This document shows, piece after piece, positions 51,534 to 59,167 of a DNA stretch of 64,000 nucleotides. A model generated the notes under the pieces. It was not told the origin of the DNA. It saw only the letters and a program-made list of their open reading frames with translations, and searched no databases. The stretch comes from Candidatus Villigracilis adiacens. GTDB taxonomy: Bacteria > Chloroflexota > Anaerolineae > Anaerolineales > Villigracilaceae. Numbering within the stretch: position 1 is the first letter of the stretch; each line of letters begins with the position of its first letter. The position numbers and the translations under genes are program-made. The stretch is taken from contig JADJBU010000002.1 in assembly GCA_016703605.1 (NCBI GenBank), positions 1 to 64,000 on the forward strand. The letters are read 5' to 3'.

Positions 51534-51676
51534 GGCAAGATTTATCTTGCCTTTCTCTACCGTACAAAACGCAAATTCCCGTTGGCGCTGAAACGCCACT
51601 CGCAATGACGGATGTACGGCAAGATTTATCCTGCCTTCGCGCAGGAAACGCCGAAATCGCAAAGTGAACCTTGCGG
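51534..51676. repeat. Two-hairpin repeats in reverse orientation
   Basis: GGCAAGATTTATCTTGCC (51534-51551), GGCAAGATTTATCCTGCC (51618-51635) and CGCAAAGTGAACCTTGCG (51659-51676). These are reverse complements of the GATAAATC- and TTCA-loop hairpins near ccm, with GTACGG edges. ACTCGCAATGACGG (about 51598) is a fragment of the palindrome at 50071-50167. Confidence 0.75.
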
Positions 51677-51703
51677 TACACGATGGTTTTTGAAAAGGAA
51701 CTT

Positions 51704-52918
51704 ATGAATATCGCCCTGTTACATTACTCCGTGCCGCCCATCGTCGGCGGCGTGGAAAGCGTCATCGCCCACCATGCGCGGATGATGTCCGGCGACGGTC
51801 ACTCCGTCCGCCTGATTGCGGCGCGCGGCGAAGCCATGAACGACGACATTCCGCTGGTCCGCATCCCCCTCGCAGATTCGCGCCATGAGCGCGTGACGCA
51901 AATGAACGAGGAACTCAAACGCGGCGAAGTTACTGCAAACTTCGAATCCCTGCGCGATGAATTGGCAGGCGAATTACAAAACGCCCTCGCGGATGCAAAT
52001 GTCCTCATCGTCCATAACGTCTGCTCGCTCAACAAAAATCTTGCTTTAACTGCCGCGCTTCATCAACTGCATCTGGCGGGAAAATTGCCGCGCCTGATTC
52101 TCTGGCATCACGACCTCGCGTGGACAACTCCGCGCTATCTGCCCGAATTACACGAAGGCTACCCGTGGAATTTGCTCAAAACCGATTGGGGAGGCACAAC
52201 TCACGTCGTCGTTTCGGATCTGCGGCAGGATGAACTCGCAGGCTTGATGAATCTCGACCACGATTCTATCCGCGTCATCCCCAACGGCGTGGATTTGGAC
52301 AGGTTCTACAAACTGGAAACGCTCACGCAGGAATTGCTCGATAAAACCCATTTACTTGATGCCGCGCCCATTTTGCTTTTGCCCGTTCGCATTACCCCGC
52401 GCAAAAACATCGAACTCGCTTTGCAAACCGTGGCTGAGTTGCGAAAGTCATATCCGCAAGCCGCGCTGGTGGTCACGGGTCCGCTCGGACCGCATAACGC
52501 GAACAATATCAGATACTTCGACATACTCACAAATTTGCGCAGGGAATTGAGTCTGGAAGGCTCCGTTCACTTTCTCGCCGAACTGCGCGACGGCTTCCTG
52601 CCCGACGAAGTCATCGCGGATTTTTTCCGCGTTGCCGATGCGCTCTTCTTCCCCAGCCGTGAAGAAGGCTTCGGCATCCCGCTCATCGAAGCGGCATTCA
52701 GCCACCTGCCCGCTTTTTGCGCCGATATTCCGCCGCTCAAAAAATTAGGCGTAAGCGACGCGCAATTCTTCTCCCCCGATGAAGACCCGGCGAATGCCGC
52801 AAAAATGGTCGCGGGCTATTTTCAAACGTCCATGCCTGTGCGGCTTGCCATGCGCGCACGGGCTTCCTTCCGCTGGGAAGCCATCTATCGTCAACATATC
52901 GAGTCGTTGCTCGCCTAG
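51704..52918 (+). CDS. Family 4 glycosyltransferase
   Basis: A 404-residue GT-B enzyme. N-terminal ALLHYSVPPIVGGVESVIAHHAR is the usual GT4 opening. VIPNGVDLDRFYKL and LLPVRITPRKNIELALQTVAEL mark the domain junction, and PSREEGFGIPLIEAAFSHLPAFCADI is the donor EX7E motif. The start at 51704 (MNIALL) follows AAAAGGAAC. Different in sequence from the GT4 gene upstream, so not a recent duplicate. It likely acts in the same glycoside pathway. Confidence 0.85.
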   Translation: MNIALLHYSVPPIVGGVESVIAHHARMMSGDGHSVRLIAARGEAMNDDIPLVRIPLADSRHERVTQMNEELKRGEVTANFESLRDELAGELQNALADANVLIVHNVCSLNKNLALTAALHQLHLAGKLPRLILWHHDLAWTTPRYLPELHEGYPWNLLKTDWGGTTHVVVSDLRQDELAGLMNLDHDSIRVIPNGVDLDRFYKLETLTQELLDKTHLLDAAPILLLPVRITPRKNIELALQTVAELRKSYPQAALVVTGPLGPHNANNIRYFDILTNLRRELSLEGSVHFLAELRDGFLPDEVIADFFRVADALFFPSREEGFGIPLIEAAFSHLPAFCADIPPLKKLGVSDAQFFSPDEDPANAAKMVAGYFQTSMPVRLAMRARASFRWEAIYRQHIESLLA

Positions 52919-52944
52919 AAAACGCTCTCTTGCGTTTGCCCGGT

Positions 52945-52993
52945 ACCGCGAGATTTATCCCGCCCGCCGGGGCGCAAACTGAAGTTTGCGGTA
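52945..52993. repeat. Two-hairpin repeat, diverged
   Basis: GCGAGATTTATCCCGC (52948-52963) followed by CGCAAACTGAAGTTTGCG (52973-52990), bounded by GGTACCGC and GCGGTACA. The arms differ from all other copies but still pair, while the loops GATTTATC and TGAA are kept. Confidence 0.75.
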
Positions 52994-53028
52994 CAACCAC
53001 GCTATGCTCCGCCAAAGAAAGGATAACA

Positions 53029-54828
53029 ATGCAAAGACATTCCGACTTCGCGCCCATTCACACCATCCTCATCCCCTTCATCCACGACGGGCCCGGTCTA
53101 TATGCCCTCGATGCCGCGCGCCAATTCGATGCCGAGATCATTTTGGTGGGTGTCGTCGTTGTGCCCGAAGGACAATCGCTCAGCACCGGCGCGGCTGCGG
53201 CTCGCGCCCTGCGCCGCACGCTGCGCATCTACGGAAAAGACAAACGCATCGTCAGCAAGACACAGGTGATCGTCTCGCATCAACCCTGGCAGGAACTTTC
53301 CAATCTAATTCAGGATGAAAAGCCGGATCTTCTTTGTCTTGAGTTTGATTCGCATCTCAAAGCCTTGTGCGTCACTGTCAGCGACGTGCTCGCCCGCCCG
53401 CCCTGCGACGTTGCCCTGGTGCGTGGAAAAATTACCAGTAAACCGAAACAGGTCCTGGTTCCGGTAAGAGGCGGTCCACATGCCGAGTTGGCGGTGCGCG
53501 TGGGCTTGGGTCTGCATCCCAAAGGCGTCACGTCCCTGCACATCCGCAGACCGGGCGAACCCGAGGCGGGAACCGACGCGCCATTCAAACCGCTGGAACG
53601 GGTGTTGTATCAAATCCCCGAAGTGCAGAAACAGTTCGAGGTCACGGACGATGCGGCGAAGGTTATTTTGGATTATGCCAGAAAAGCCGATGTGATCATT
53701 TTGGGGACGACCATCCAGCCCATCACCAGTTCCGCTTCGCTGGGTCCGGTGGCAGACCGTCTCCTGCATGAAGCGCCGTGCGCCGTGATCGCCGTCAAAA
53801 GCGGACGTCCCATGCCGCAGATCAAGTTCGATGAAATGCTGAGTTTTGATGCCATTTCGATCCTTGTGGATAAATGGTTCGGCGAGAACACCTTCCATGC
53901 CGACGAGTTCAATAACCTGCGTGAAATGGTGGAGTTAAAAAAACAGCAGGGTGTCACGATCAGTCTGGCATTGCCTGCCTTGAACGAAGAAGAGACGGTC
54001 GGCAAAGTGATCCGCACGATGAAAAAGGAATTGATGCAGCGCTTCCCATTGCTGGATGAGATCGTGCTGATCGATTCAAATTCGACCGACCGCACGCGCG
54101 AGATCGCAAAGAAAGAAGGCGTGCCCGTTTACATCCATCAGGAATTACTGCCTGAGATGGAGCCGCGCGCTGGAAAAGGCGAAGCGTTGTGGAAAAGCCT
54201 GCTGGTCACCAAAGGCGACATCATTGTGTGGATAGACACCGACATTGTCAACATTCATCCGCGTTTTGTGTATGGCATCATCGGTCCGTTGTTGATCAAT
54301 CCAAATGTGCAATTGGTGAAGGGCTTTTATCGCAGACCGTTGCGAGTGGGACAAAAAATGCAGGCAGGCGGCGGCGGACGAGTGACCGAATTGACCGCGC
54401 GCCCGTTGCTGAATCTGTTCTACCCGGAACTTTCCGGCGTGGTTCAGCCGCTCTCCGGCGAATATGGCGGCAGGCGCAAAGCGCTGGAACAAGTCACCTT
54501 TTATTCAGGCTATGGCGTGGAGACCGGTTTGTTGATAGACATCTTCGAGAAGTTCCATTTGGAATCCATTGCGCAGGTGGACCTGCTGGAGCGCATCCAC
54601 CACAACCAGCATCTGGAGGCGTTGAGCAAAATGTCCTTCGCCATCATCCAGACCGTCATCCGCAAATTGGAGAAGCGCTTCGGTCGCGCCGTGTTGGAGG
54701 ATGTGAACCGCTCGATGAAAATGATCCGCCACGACAGCAAGGGATACTTTCTCGACGTGGAACAGATTCCCGAATACGAACGTCCGCCGATGATCGAGGT
54801 GGCGGAGTATATGAAGAGAAGGAAGTAG
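53029..54828 (+). CDS. gpgS: UspA-UspA-glucosyl-3-phosphoglycerate synthase fusion
   Basis: A 599-residue three-part protein. Residues 1-132 and 139-260 are universal-stress-protein-like domains (ILIPFIHDGPGLYALDAARQ; QVLVPVRGGPHAELAVRVGL and GPVADRLLHEAPCAVIAVKSG). Residues about 266-599 are a GT81 glycosyltransferase: FDAISILVDKWFGENTFHADE, LALPALNEEETVGKVI, metal motif DTD (404 region), GGGGRVTELTARPLLNLFYP and SGEYGGRRKALE. GpgS transfers glucose from NDP-glucose to 3-phosphoglycerate, the first step to glucosylglycerate. The matching phosphatase GpgP is not in the window. The USP fusion suggests nucleotide or stress control of the enzyme. Confidence 0.88.
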   Translation: MQRHSDFAPIHTILIPFIHDGPGLYALDAARQFDAEIILVGVVVVPEGQSLSTGAAAARALRRTLRIYGKDKRIVSKTQVIVSHQPWQELSNLIQDEKPDLLCLEFDSHLKALCVTVSDVLARPPCDVALVRGKITSKPKQVLVPVRGGPHAELAVRVGLGLHPKGVTSLHIRRPGEPEAGTDAPFKPLERVLYQIPEVQKQFEVTDDAAKVILDYARKADVIILGTTIQPITSSASLGPVADRLLHEAPCAVIAVKSGRPMPQIKFDEMLSFDAISILVDKWFGENTFHADEFNNLREMVELKKQQGVTISLALPALNEEETVGKVIRTMKKELMQRFPLLDEIVLIDSNSTDRTREIAKKEGVPVYIHQELLPEMEPRAGKGEALWKSLLVTKGDIIVWIDTDIVNIHPRFVYGIIGPLLINPNVQLVKGFYRRPLRVGQKMQAGGGGRVTELTARPLLNLFYPELSGVVQPLSGEYGGRRKALEQVTFYSGYGVETGLLIDIFEKFHLESIAQVDLLERIHHNQHLEALSKMSFAIIQTVIRKLEKRFGRAVLEDVNRSMKMIRHDSKGYFLDVEQIPEYERPPMIEVAEYMKRRK

Positions 54829-54830
54829 TC

Positions 54831-54863
54831 AAGTGACAGTCACCTCGCAGGTGACTGTCACTT
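54831..54863. repeat. GTGACAGTCAC hairpin repeat
   Basis: AAGTGACAGTCAC, CTCGCAG, GTGACTGTCACTT: perfect 13-bp arms right after the gpgS stop. It is nearly the same as 22156-22184, including the loop. Confidence 0.75.
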
Positions 54864-54963
54864 TAAAGGGGAATTAATCTTAACCCCAAAACTTCATGGT
54901 AAAAAATTTTCGACGACAGTCAGCCTCCATCGCGGAGAGAAAAAATAAACAAGGAGACAACCC

Positions 54964-56151
54964 ATGAGACTGACCAAACTTTTTCTCGAATTTTTAAAGA
55001 GCGAACAGGCGTCGGGTGTGATTTTGATTCTTTGCGCCGCCGCATCCATCGCGATTGCAAATTCACCCGTTGGGAGCGGCTATCTCGAATTCTGGCATTC
55101 CAAAATCGGATTCGAACTCGACAGTTTCGCCTTGAAACAAAGCGTGGAGCATTGGATCAATGACGGCTTGATGGCGGTATTTTTCCTGCTGATCGGGCTG
55201 GAGATCGAACGGGAACTTTACGCGGGCGAACTGTCCAGCCTCAAGAAAGCGTCCCTGCCCCTGCTGGCGGCGGTCGGCGGGATGGCGTTCCCGGCGCTCT
55301 TTCATTTTCTCTTCAACCGCGGCACGGAATTCCAGAACGGGATCGGCATCCCCATGGCAACGGATATCGCCTTTGCGCTGGGGGCGCTGGCGCTGCTGGG
55401 GAGCAAAATCCCCGCCTCGTTGAAAGTTTTCCTCGCCGCGCTCGCAATCGTGGACGATCTCGGCGCAATTGCCGTCATTGCCCTGTTCTACACCGACGAT
55501 CTTTCGATCCTGTACCTCGCGCTTGCGCTGGGCGTGTTTATCGGACTGCTGGTGTTGAACCGCCTGAACGTCCATGCGCTCTGGGCGTATTTGATTCCCG
55601 GTTTGTTCATGTGGTATTTCATGCTGGAATCGGGCGTTCATGCCACGGTGACGGGTGTCCTGCTCGCCTTTGCGCTCCCCTTCGGCGACGGGGGCGAAGC
55701 GTCGCCTTCGTACAGACTTCAACACTTTTTGCATAAGCCCGTCGCATTTTTCATCATCCCTTTGTTTGCGCTGGCAAATACCGGTATCGCGCTGGGCGAG
55801 GACGTGCTTCAAGGATTGCTCGGCTCGAACAGCCTGGGCATTTTCTTCGGCTTGTTTCTGGGCAAACCCATCGGCATCGCGTTGATGTGCCTGCTGGCGA
55901 TCCGGCTGGGAATCTCGCGCCTGCCCGAAGACCTCACATGGAGGCACATCGTGGGCGCGGGTTTCCTCGGCGGAATCGGATTCACCATGTCCATCTTTAT
56001 CACGCTGCTGGCGTTCAGCGACCCGGAACTTATTCAGGCTTCCAAGATCGCCGTCCTGCTCACGTCGCTTGTGGCGGGCGTGACGGGATACGTCATCCTC
56101 AGCGCGAACGGTATACTTCCGTCATCCTCACCAACCCGGAGTTCCCCATGA
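54964..56151 (+). CDS. nhaA: Na+/H+ antiporter NhaA
   Basis: A 395-residue inner-membrane antiporter that expels sodium in exchange for protons. The EQASGVILILCAAASIAIANS opening, LMAVFFLLIGLEIERELYAGEL, GIPMATDIAFALGALALLG and the paired aspartates in AALAIVDDLGAIAVIALFYT are all intact, and TGIALGEDVLQG and FTMSIFITLLAF follow. The length is normal. AAGGAGACAACCC precedes the ATG. Its stop overlaps the CBS gene start (ATGA). Confidence 0.97.
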   Translation: MRLTKLFLEFLKSEQASGVILILCAAASIAIANSPVGSGYLEFWHSKIGFELDSFALKQSVEHWINDGLMAVFFLLIGLEIERELYAGELSSLKKASLPLLAAVGGMAFPALFHFLFNRGTEFQNGIGIPMATDIAFALGALALLGSKIPASLKVFLAALAIVDDLGAIAVIALFYTDDLSILYLALALGVFIGLLVLNRLNVHALWAYLIPGLFMWYFMLESGVHATVTGVLLAFALPFGDGGEASPSYRLQHFLHKPVAFFIIPLFALANTGIALGEDVLQGLLGSNSLGIFFGLFLGKPIGIALMCLLAIRLGISRLPEDLTWRHIVGAGFLGGIGFTMSIFITLLAFSDPELIQASKIAVLLTSLVAGVTGYVILSANGILPSSSPTRSSP

Positions 56152-56606
56152 ACGTCACCACCTGCATGAAACGTCACGTCGTTTCCATTCCCGCCTCCAC
56201 CACCATCCGTGAAGCGGCGGCAATTTTCGTAAAGAAGCATATCGGCTTGCTTCCCGTTGTGGACAAGAACGACAAGCCCATCGGCGTGATCGGCATCCGC
56301 GACCTGCTCAAACTCGAGATGCCCGATTTCGTCAACTTCGTCCTGGACGTGGATTTCGTCCACGACTTCGGCGCGGTGGAGGATACCCGTCCGCCCGCCG
56401 CCACCCTGAATAAAACAGTCCGCTCATTGATGCGCCCCGTCATCACCGTGGAGGAGGACTGCGGACTGCTCCGCGCCTATTCGCTGATGCTGCAACAGAA
56501 CCTGCACGACATTCCCGTCGTCTCGAAGGACGGCAAATTGATCGGCATCGCCTCGCGCGTGGACATCGGCGTGACGATCCTCAAGTCGTGGGAAAAGGCG
56601 GAATGA
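56148..56606 (+). CDS. CBS-domain pair protein
   Basis: A 152-residue protein made of two CBS motifs: MNVTTCMKRHVVSIPASTTI to IGVIGIRDLLKL (about 1-55) and VRSLMRPVITVEEDCGLLRA to LIGIASRVDIGV (about 85-145). Such Bateman modules bind adenosine nucleotides and regulate partners. It overlaps nhaA by 4 bp and the following transporter by 4 bp, so it may control one or both ion transporters. Confidence 0.9.
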   Translation: MNVTTCMKRHVVSIPASTTIREAAAIFVKKHIGLLPVVDKNDKPIGVIGIRDLLKLEMPDFVNFVLDVDFVHDFGAVEDTRPPAATLNKTVRSLMRPVITVEEDCGLLRAYSLMLQQNLHDIPVVSKDGKLIGIASRVDIGVTILKSWEKAE

Positions 56607-57895
56607 TGGAGACGGTTTCCATCGCGCTCGCCTTTGTGATCTTCTTCGGCAGCCTCATCCTCATCTTTTGGGAGAAGATTAACCGTTCCATTGTTGCCAT
56701 CGCAGGCGCGGTATTGATGATCGGCATGGGGAAGATACTCGGTTTCTACAACGAGGAACTCGCCGTCGAAGCGATTGACTTTAACACGCTCGGTCTATTG
56801 CTCGGCATGATGATGCTCGTCGCCATGCTCGAGCCGACGGGTTTCTTCGAATATCTCGCGGTGCTGGCGGCGCGCGCCTCGAAAGGCAAACCGAACCGGC
56901 TCTTCATCCTGCTCGGGATCATCACCACCGTCCTTTCGATGTTTCTCGACAACGTCACCACGGTGGTTCTGATCGCGCCGGTCACCATCCTCATCAGCGA
57001 AATTTTGGGCATCAGCCCGCTCCCATACCTGATGAGCGAAGCCCTGCTCTCGAACGTCGGCGGCGTGGCGACCCTCGTCGGCGACCCGCCCAATGTGCTG
57101 ATCGGTTCGGCGGCGGGACTATCGTTCAACGACTTCCTTGTGTATTCCCTGCCCATCGTGCTGGTCTCATGGGCGGGCGCGCTTTTCCTGCTGCGACATC
57201 TCTTCAAAAAGGACCTGGCGAAACGCCCGCGCCGCGTCAAAGCCGTGATGAAACTCAACCCCGCCGAGACTCTCAACCAGCCCGAAACGGCGCGTCGAAT
57301 CCTGATCGTGCTTGGCGCGGCGATCCTGTTCTTTTTCGTCCACCATGCCCTACACATCGAACCGTCGCTGGTGGCGCTGGGCGCCGCGGCGGCAGCCCTG
57401 CTATGGGTTCAACCCGACGTTCAGGAAGTTTTGAAAAAAGTGGAATGGAGCATCCTGCTGTTTTTTGGATCGCTCTTTGTGATGGTCGGCGGACTGGAAC
57501 ATTCGGGCGCGCTCGAAATGACCGTGAGGCTGTTCGACGGCGCGGCGGGCATGAACCCGATCCTGCTCGGCGTCGTCGTCATCTGGATCGTCGCCGCGCT
57601 TTCCGCCGTGGTGGATAACGTCCCGATCACCATCGCGCTGATTCCCGTCATCAAAGGCATCGGCGAAACGGGCGTGGACATTGCCCCGCTGTGGTGGGCG
57701 CTGGCATTCGGCGCGGGTTTCGGCGGCAGCGGAACGATCATCGGCTCGAGCGCCAACATCATCGTCGCCACGCTTTCCGAAAAGACGCGCACGCCCATCA
57801 CCTCCGCGATCTGGATCAAACGCGGACTGCCCGTCATGCTGGTCACCTGCGCGATTGCCAGCATCCTCTACGCGCTGGCGTATCCGCTGTTTTGA
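56603..57895 (+). CDS. ArsB/NhaD-type ion transporter
   Basis: A 430-residue polytopic membrane protein of the ion transporter (SLC13/ArsB/NhaD) superfamily with about 11 helices. Visible features are FNTLGLLLGMMMLVAMLEPTG, FLDNVTTVVLIAPVTILI, LLSNVGGVATLVGDPPNVLIGS and the second-half repeat VVDNVPITIALIPVIKGI with GGSGTIIGSSANII. The ion could be sodium, arsenite or a dicarboxylate. The link to nhaA and a CBS protein favours sodium/proton exchange. The start is the first ATG of ATGATGG at 56603. Confidence 0.88.
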   Translation: MMETVSIALAFVIFFGSLILIFWEKINRSIVAIAGAVLMIGMGKILGFYNEELAVEAIDFNTLGLLLGMMMLVAMLEPTGFFEYLAVLAARASKGKPNRLFILLGIITTVLSMFLDNVTTVVLIAPVTILISEILGISPLPYLMSEALLSNVGGVATLVGDPPNVLIGSAAGLSFNDFLVYSLPIVLVSWAGALFLLRHLFKKDLAKRPRRVKAVMKLNPAETLNQPETARRILIVLGAAILFFFVHHALHIEPSLVALGAAAAALLWVQPDVQEVLKKVEWSILLFFGSLFVMVGGLEHSGALEMTVRLFDGAAGMNPILLGVVVIWIVAALSAVVDNVPITIALIPVIKGIGETGVDIAPLWWALAFGAGFGGSGTIIGSSANIIVATLSEKTRTPITSAIWIKRGLPVMLVTCAIASILYALAYPLF

Positions 57896-58393
57896 GGCAG
57901 GATTTCTATACCGTTTTTAACGGAAAAAAACATTTTTAAACACGAAGTACACAAAGATCACAAAGGAAAAACGCGCGCAACACAATCCTTTTCCCCACCT
58001 TTGTGTTTCGGCTCTTTCCCGTTCATTACGGGAGAGCCGAATTTGAAAAAGCCATATGAAACGGGAGCATTCAGATTCTGTAGAATCACGTCTGGTGAAG
58101 TCATTATGCCTCGTCATGGTTCGGCGGGCTAAAGCCCTGCCTCAGTTCGTAAAAGTCGGTTGAAACCGACTTCTTGTGCCAGTCCGAAGGACTTCCATGC
58201 GCTGAGCAGGCGGCTTTAGCCCCGCTCACCCGTTTCGAGGCGAATCTACAACATTTGAACGCTCCCTATGAAACAACGCTTTCGCGGTTGAAGCATCGCG
58301 GCAGTATAATAATGAGGCGAAGACAAACCCGTCGAAACAGGACCAAGCCCGGGCGCGGAAGGATGCGAATGGGTTTCATCCAAGGAGAAGAGC
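57896..58393. other. Non-coding gap with composite palindrome
   Basis: No gene is seen. It holds a CACGAAGTACACAAAG-type degenerate repeat (about 57941-57970, similar to 61808-61840), the composite hairpin at 58124-58225, a TATAAT at 58305-58310 and an AAGGAGAAGAGC ribosome site before the PII-like gene. The implied leader is about 75 bases. Confidence 0.5.
58124..58225. repeat. Composite cruciform-like element
   Basis: Outer arms GCGGGCTAAAGCC (58124-58136) and GGCTTTAGCCCCGC (58212-58225) with CTCAG/CTGAG next inside. Within are two more perfect hairpins, AAGTCGGTTGAAACCGACTT (58153-58172) and AGTCCGAAGGACT (58181-58193). Confidence 0.75.
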
Positions 58394-58729
58394 ATGGAAG
58401 GTTCATCCCATTTATTGTTGATGGCAGTCGTGCAGGAACAGGACCTCGACGCCGCAACCCAAGCCCTGCAACGCATCGGCGCCTCGTCCACCTATCTTTC
58501 GAGCGCGGGCGGATTTCTGGGACGGCGCAACGCCACACTGCTGGTCGGCTTGCCTGCCGATAAAATTCAGGATTCACTAAAAGCCCTGCGCGAAGCCTGC
58601 AAACAACGCATCGAATACATGAGCCTGCCGCTCGAAGGCTCGCCCATGCCCATGCCCGCCCCGGTTCCGGTGACGGTGGGCGGCGCGACCGTCTTTGCCC
58701 TGCCGGTGGAACGCTTCGAACAAATCTAG
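58394..58729 (+). CDS. c-di-AMP receptor-like PII protein
   Basis: A 111-residue PII-like protein of the DarA/PstA (cyclic-di-AMP receptor) family: LLLMAVVQEQDLDAATQALQ, the T-loop region SSAGGFLGRRNATLLVGLP and the closing GGATVFALPVERFEQI. Such trimers bind c-di-AMP and signal osmotic or potassium status; target proteins are unknown. A second, shorter family member is encoded 116 bases on. Confidence 0.85.
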   Translation: MEGSSHLLLMAVVQEQDLDAATQALQRIGASSTYLSSAGGFLGRRNATLLVGLPADKIQDSLKALREACKQRIEYMSLPLEGSPMPMPAPVPVTVGGATVFALPVERFEQI

Positions 58730-58803
58730 AACTCACAGGAGTCAAAAGCCCTGTCCTGAGTTTATCAAAGGCTCCAGACTTTTGAAACCCAGACTTTTGA
58801 AAC

Positions 58804-58823
58804 CCAACGACAGGAGTCGTTGG
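58804..58823. repeat. AGTC-family hairpin with flanking fragments
   Basis: CCAACGACAGGAGTCGTTGG then ACTCC. The 58735-58803 stretch before it contains broken pieces of the same family, including a repeated CCAGACTTTTGAAAC. Confidence 0.6.
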
Positions 58824-58845
58824 ACTCCATCGAGGAGAGACCGAC

Positions 58846-59106
58846 ATGAAACTCATTATTGTCATCGTCAACGACAACGACTCAGAAATACTGACGCAGG
58901 CGTTCACCGCCGCGAACTTCCGCGTGACGCGCGTCGCATCCACGGGCGGGTTTTTACGCCGCGGCGTGACAACCATGCTGCTGGGCGTCGAAGACCCGCA
59001 GGTGGATGCCGTCGTTCAAACCGTGCGGCAGGCTCTCCCCTCCAAGGGCGGGGAAAAACGCGCCACATTATTTGTCATGCCCGTCGCCCATTACGAACAG
59101 GTCTGA
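58846..59106 (+). CDS. c-di-AMP receptor-like PII protein, short
   Basis: An 86-residue paralogue: MKLIIVIVNDNDSEILTQAF, VASTGGFLRRGVTTMLLGVED and FVMPVAHYEQV. It is about 25 residues shorter than DarA because the B-loop region between the last two strands is missing. The GGFLRRGVTT segment is closer to the c-di-AMP-binding consensus than in the neighbour. GGAGAGACCGAC precedes the ATG. Confidence 0.85.
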   Translation: MKLIIVIVNDNDSEILTQAFTAANFRVTRVASTGGFLRRGVTTMLLGVEDPQVDAVVQTVRQALPSKGGEKRATLFVMPVAHYEQV

Positions 59107-59122
59107 TAATTCAAAACAAAAA

Positions 59123-59150
59123 AATAAAGGCGCGCCTGCGCGTCTTTATT
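59123..59150 (+). terminator. Terminator after PII pair
   Basis: AATAAAGGCGCGC, CT, GCGCGTCTTTATT: stem with A/T flanks, 17 bases after the stop. Confidence 0.75.
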
Positions 59151-59167
59151 CGCTTAATGAGGTGATC

